Below, in pieces: positions 6,048-8,188 of a stretch of 8,188 bases of DNA. Origin of the DNA: JASFJH01 sp050117725 (GTDB taxonomy: Bacteria > Pseudomonadota > Gammaproteobacteria > AKS1); the NCBI GenBank assembly GCA_050117725.1, contig JASFME010000094.1, positions 1-8,188 on the forward strand, read 5' to 3'. Numbering within the stretch: the first letter of the stretch is position 1; each line of letters starts with the position of its first letter. Below the pieces are notes generated by a model. That model had not been told where the DNA came from. It saw nothing but the letters and a program-made list of their open reading frames with translations, and ran no database searches. Made by a program: the position numbers and the translations under genes.

Positions 6048-6290
6048 ATGGTTACTATTCGTTTATCTCGTGGCGGTGCGAAGAAGCGTCCGTTCTATCA
6101 CGTTGTCGTGACTGACAGCCGCAATCGTCGTGATGGTCGTTACATCGAGCGTGTGGGTTTTTACAACCCGTTGGCCAATCCTGAAAAGGAAACGGCCTTG
6201 AGCATTGATATGGAACGCATCAATCACTGGCTGGACAAGGGCGCCAAGACTTCGGATCGCGTTGCCAGGCTGATCAAGCAGGCAGCCTGA
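6048..6290 (+). CDS. rpsP: 30S ribosomal protein S16
   Basis: The protein has 80 residues (82 in E. coli). It starts at the ATG at 6048 with MVTIRLSRGGAKKRPFYHVVV, the near-invariant S16 N-terminus, and continues with RDGRYIERVGFYNP and a Lys/Arg-containing C-terminal helix. AGAGGA at 6031-6036 is the Shine-Dalgarno, with a slightly long spacer. S16 binds 16S rRNA in the body of the small subunit and is needed for its assembly. The frame stays open upstream to a GTG at 5964, but that extension is not S16-like and would run through the structured leader. First gene of the four-gene operon, with rimM 22 bases downstream. Confidence 0.98.
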   Translation: MVTIRLSRGGAKKRPFYHVVVTDSRNRRDGRYIERVGFYNPLANPEKETALSIDMERINHWLDKGAKTSDRVARLIKQAA

Positions 6291-6312
6291 GTCATTGCTG
6301 GCGGCCGACGCC

Positions 6313-6816
6313 ATGACGGACAAGTACGTCATCGTTGGTCGTATCAGCGGGCTGTATGGCGTGCGTGGCTGGTGCAAGGTGTACTCCTGGACCGACCCGC
6401 GCGAAAACATACTCACGTATTCGCCGTGGTACCTGAAGCGCAACGGTGAGTGGCTTGAGTATGAAGTGGCAGAAGGTCGTCGTCAGGGCAAGGCTGTGAT
6501 TGTGCACATTGCCGGTATCGATGACCGCGACATTGCCGCCAGCTTATTGAATACACAGATTGCCGTGCGGCGTGAGCAATTGCCACCGGCAGCTGAAGGT
6601 GAGTACTACTGGTCTGATCTGGTCGGGCTGGCTGTACGCACCATAGCAGGCGTGGAACTGGGCAAGGTTACACACCTGATGCAGACGGGCGCGAATGATG
6701 TGCTCGTGGTCAAAGGAGACCGCGAACGCCTTATCCCGTTTTTGCAACCGGACGTGGTTAAACGTGTCGATCTTGATGCAGGCATTATCGAGGTTGACTG
6801 GGACCCCGAGTTCTAG
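6313..6816 (+). CDS. rimM: Ribosome maturation factor RimM
   Basis: The protein has 167 residues, somewhat shorter than the 182 of E. coli. The N-terminal RimM barrel (about 4-85) opens with YVIVGRISGLYGVRGWCKVYSW, matching the family's GxxxGxxGVRGxxxV pattern. The C-terminal PRC barrel (about 93-165) contains YYWSDLVGL, GKVTHLMQTGANDVLVV and LIPFLQPDVV, and ends VDWDPEF, all typical. RimM binds S19 on the 30S subunit and promotes maturation of the 3' (head) domain of 16S rRNA. I prefer the ATG at 6313; an in-frame TTG at 6295 would add six residues with no better Shine-Dalgarno. The only Shine-Dalgarno candidate is GGCGG (6300-6304), which is weak and fits low expression relative to rpsP. 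Confidence 0.96.
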   Translation: MTDKYVIVGRISGLYGVRGWCKVYSWTDPRENILTYSPWYLKRNGEWLEYEVAEGRRQGKAVIVHIAGIDDRDIAASLLNTQIAVRREQLPPAAEGEYYWSDLVGLAVRTIAGVELGKVTHLMQTGANDVLVVKGDRERLIPFLQPDVVKRVDLDAGIIEVDWDPEF

Positions 6817-6827
6817 GGCCGGCTGTG

Positions 6828-7598
6828 ATGACAGATGCGCCGACGCAGCTAAAGGTCGCAGTAGTGACATTGTTCCCCGACATGGTGCAGGGTGCGTTGA
6901 ACTACAGCATCCCGGCCCGGGCACGCGAACAGGGTTATCTTGCACTGAGTGTGCATGACCCGCGCGAACATACCGAGGATCGGCATCGCACCGTCGACGA
7001 CCGACCCTACGGTGGCGGTCCCGGCATGGTCATGAAGGTTGCGCCGTTACGTGCGGCGATTCGCGAGGCCAGGCAAGCGGCCGGCGAGCCTTGCCATGTG
7101 GTGTATTTAAGTCCGCAAGGGCGGCGTCTTGAGCAACGCGGCGTGCAGCGACTTGCAGACAAACAACGTCTCGTCCTCGTGGCGGGGCGTTATGAAGGCA
7201 TCGACGAACGTGTTATCGAGGCCGACATTGATGAAGAAGTGTCGATTGGCGACTACGTATTGAGCGGCGGTGAACTGGCCGCGGCCGTACTCGTCGATGC
7301 GATGGTGCGCACAGTACCCGGTGTCCTCGGTGATGCGGAAAGTGCCGAACAGGATTCGTTTGCCAACGGCCTGCTCGATACACCGCATTACACGCGACCT
7401 GAAGACATCGATGGTCGCCGTGTACCACAGGTGTTGTTAAGCGGTGATCATGCCGTGATAGCACGCTGGCGAATGAAACAGGCGCTCGGGCGGACCTGGT
7501 TACGCAGACCGGATTTGCTGGAGCAGATGGAACTGAATACTGAGCAGCAACAACTGCTTGATGAATTTAAACGTGAACACAGTGGCGATGACGGGTGA
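6828..7598 (+). CDS. trmD: tRNA (guanine37-N1)-methyltransferase TrmD
   Basis: The protein has 256 residues (255 in E. coli). It is a SPOUT-class enzyme that uses S-adenosylmethionine to make m1G37 in tRNAs with G36-G37, which prevents +1 frameshifting. Motifs seen in order: VVTLFPDMV near the N-terminus, DRHRTVDDRPYGGGPGM, VYLSPQGRRL, LVAGRYEGIDERV, and the SAM-binding knot DEEVSIGDYVLSGGELAA. By alignment with E. coli, Arg154 and catalytic Asp169 correspond to the Arg in AMVRTVPG (about 161) and the Asp in EQDSFANGLLD (about 176); both are present. The C-terminal LGRTWLRRPDLLEQ is also conserved. The ATG at 6828 is preceded directly by an in-frame GTG (6825), which is an alternative start. 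AGGG at 6815-6818, overlapping the rimM stop, is a modest Shine-Dalgarno. rimM ends 11 bases upstream. Confidence 0.97.
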   Translation: MTDAPTQLKVAVVTLFPDMVQGALNYSIPARAREQGYLALSVHDPREHTEDRHRTVDDRPYGGGPGMVMKVAPLRAAIREARQAAGEPCHVVYLSPQGRRLEQRGVQRLADKQRLVLVAGRYEGIDERVIEADIDEEVSIGDYVLSGGELAAAVLVDAMVRTVPGVLGDAESAEQDSFANGLLDTPHYTRPEDIDGRRVPQVLLSGDHAVIARWRMKQALGRTWLRRPDLLEQMELNTEQQQLLDEFKREHSGDDG

Positions 7599-7627
7599 GC
7601 GGTATTGCCCGAGATCAGGAGCATGAC

Positions 7628-7972
7628 ATGAGCAAGATCATTGAACAGATTGAAAACGAACAACTGAAGGCAGATGTGCCGGAGTTCGCAGCGGGTGACA
7701 CGGTAATTGTCAACGTCAAGGTGAAGGAAGGTAACCGCGAACGTCTGCAGGCCTTTGAAGGTGTTGTTATCGCCAGACGTAACCGTGGCCTGAATTCATC
7801 CTTCACCGTACGCAAGATTTCACACGGTGAAGGTGTCGAGCGTGTCTTCCAGACTCACAGCCCGTCTATCGACAGCGTCAAGGTCAAGCGTCGTGGTGAT
7901 GTGCGTCGTGCCAAGCTTTATTACCTGCGTGATCGCACCGGTAAGGCAGCGCGTATCAAGGAAAAGCTGTAA
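7628..7972 (+). CDS. rplS: 50S ribosomal protein L19
   Basis: The protein has 114 residues (115 in E. coli), starting MSKIIEQIENEQLK. The ATG at 7628 follows a strong Shine-Dalgarno AGGAG (7617-7621) with six bases between. Conserved L19 features are present: FAAGDTVIVNVKVKEGNRERLQAFEGVVIARRNRGLNSSFTVRKIS, GVERVFQTHSPSI, and the basic C-terminus KRRGDVRRAKLYYLRDRTGKAARIKEKL. L19 lies at the 30S-50S interface and contributes to intersubunit bridges. It is the last gene of the operon, 29 bases after trmD, and is followed by a strong terminator-like stem-loop. Confidence 0.98.
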   Translation: MSKIIEQIENEQLKADVPEFAAGDTVIVNVKVKEGNRERLQAFEGVVIARRNRGLNSSFTVRKISHGEGVERVFQTHSPSIDSVKVKRRGDVRRAKLYYLRDRTGKAARIKEKL

Positions 7973-7984
7973 GCTTTGGGCTTT

Positions 7985-8020
7985 ATGCAGGCGGCTGCAG
8001 ACAGGCGGGTGGCATCATGA
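7985..8020 (+). other. Possible 11-codon upstream ORF across the stem-loop's 5' arm
   Basis: ATG at 7985 opens an 11-codon frame (MQAAADRRVAS) ending in TGA at 8018-8020, which overlaps the ATG of the next gene as ATGA. GGG at 7978-7980 is the only ribosome binding candidate, and it is poor. It is too short to judge by coding statistics. Its interest lies only in its position across the 5' arm of the terminator-like stem. Confidence 0.25.
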
Positions 8021-8046
8021 CCCGTTTGCTGCAGCCGTTTTTCTTT
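7992..8046 (+). terminator. Intrinsic terminator-like stem-loop after rplS
   Basis: CGGCTGCAG (7992-8000) pairs perfectly with CTGCAGCCG (8029-8037). After a bulged A (8001), the stem continues with CAGGCGGGT (8002-8010) against ACCCGTTTG (8020-8028), which includes two G-T pairs. The nine-base loop is 8011-8019. The stem is followed directly by TTTTTCTTT (8038-8046). A stem of about 18 base pairs plus a T-run has the form of a rho-independent terminator for the rpsP operon, lying 19 bases after the rplS stop. Unusually, the next gene's ATG (8017-8019) lies in the loop. Confidence 0.75.
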
Positions 8047-8188
8047 GCCCGTTTCAGGGCAATTGTCTTACTGGCGAGTGTTCTTCTCGCCAGTTCTCTA
8101 CAGGCTTCGGCCGCTTCGCTTGATGAATTACAACGCATCTCGGCAAGTGGTGCCGTGGACCTCGCACTGCACCTGTTCGACGAGCAGG
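8017..8188 (+). CDS. Exported protein of unknown function, N-terminal part (3' end outside window)
   Basis: An ATG at 8017 opens a frame that runs to the right edge (57 complete codons). The translation begins MTRLLQPFFFARFRAIVL and shows a classical Sec signal peptide: a basic n-region (Arg3, Arg12, Arg14), a hydrophobic core (AIVLLASVLLASSL, about 15-28) and a likely signal peptidase I site after Ala-Ser-Ala (30-32). The mature part starts ASLDELQRISASGAVDLALHLFDEQ, which looks helical. Too little is present to assign a family; a helical-repeat periplasmic protein is one possibility, and that is inference only. GGCGGGTGG (8004-8012) is the Shine-Dalgarno candidate and is buried in the stem-loop after rplS. 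Relation to the ribosomal operon is unclear; it may be expressed by readthrough. Confidence 0.7.
   Translation, partial: MTRLLQPFFFARFRAIVLLASVLLASSLQASAASLDELQRISASGAVDLALHLFDEQ

Noticed and set aside
6295..6312. TTG start for rimM at 6295
   Set aside because: It would add only MLAADA before the conserved start and sits almost on the rpsP stop, with no better ribosome binding site than the ATG at 6313.
7827..8123. A 98-codon plus-strand frame across the rplS end
   Set aside because: It overlaps rplS in another frame, reads through the terminator-like stem, and competes with the frame from 8017 that encodes a convincing signal peptide.
1..8188. CRISPR arrays, tRNA or rRNA genes, insertion sequences, toxin-antitoxin or defence genes
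   Set aside because: No regularly spaced repeats, cloverleaf-like segments, transposase motifs or terminal inverted repeats were seen. Almost all of the window is accounted for by housekeeping genes.

Overview
The window is a conserved stretch of gammaproteobacterial chromosome. The order corB(yfjD)-ypjD on the minus strand, divergent from ffh-rpsP-rimM-trmD-rplS on the plus strand, matches the arrangement known from Escherichia coli and many other Gammaproteobacteria. Protein-level matches (Ffh 459 aa, S16 80 aa, RimM 167 aa, TrmD 256 aa, L19 114 aa), the moderately GC-rich coding sequence and an outer-membrane beta-barrel C-terminus ending in Phe all fit a Gram-negative gammaproteobacterium outside the enterics. 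The species cannot be named from this window.

Layout, left to right. Positions 3-443 (+) hold the C-terminal 146 residues of an outer-membrane beta-barrel-like protein. It converges on a minus-strand group read from right to left: ypjD (3405-2596), corB (2512-1226) and a two-FHA-domain protein (1160-513), the last with a candidate promoter of its own. A 255-base AT-rich divergent spacer (3406-3660) separates ypjD from a plus-strand metallo-beta-lactamase-fold protein (3661-4428) that resembles class II cyclic-nucleotide phosphodiesterases. E. coli has no such gene between ypjD and ffh. ffh follows at 4481-5860, with a TATAAT box lying over the stop codon of the preceding gene and a perfect hairpin against its Shine-Dalgarno. 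Then comes a 187-base leader with a good sigma70-type promoter and competing inverted repeats, followed by rpsP, rimM, trmD and rplS packed as one operon. The last feature is the start of a gene for an exported protein of unknown function (8017 to the window edge).

How the genes work together. Ffh is the protein half of the signal recognition particle and delivers nascent membrane proteins to the inner membrane. rpsP and rplS encode ribosomal proteins S16 and L19. RimM matures the 30S subunit, and TrmD makes m1G37 in tRNA and so prevents frameshifting. The Shine-Dalgarno sequences are clear before rpsP and rplS and weak before rimM and trmD. This fits the known need for far more ribosomal protein than enzyme from this operon. 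CorB and YpjD are inner-membrane proteins usually discussed together in divalent-cation (Mg/Co) homeostasis, although YpjD has a cytochrome c assembly (CcsA-type) fold.

Most of the window is ordinary housekeeping sequence and I see no novel defence, mobile or biosynthetic system. The observations most worth following are: (i) the strong terminator-like stem-loop after rplS, whose loop holds the start codon of the next gene and whose 5' arm lies inside an 11-codon ORF; (ii) the hairpin beside the ffh ribosome binding site; (iii) the mutually exclusive pairings in the rpsP leader; (iv) the FHA protein lacking the usual phosphothreonine-binding serine; (v) the phosphodiesterase-like gene placed between ypjD and ffh.
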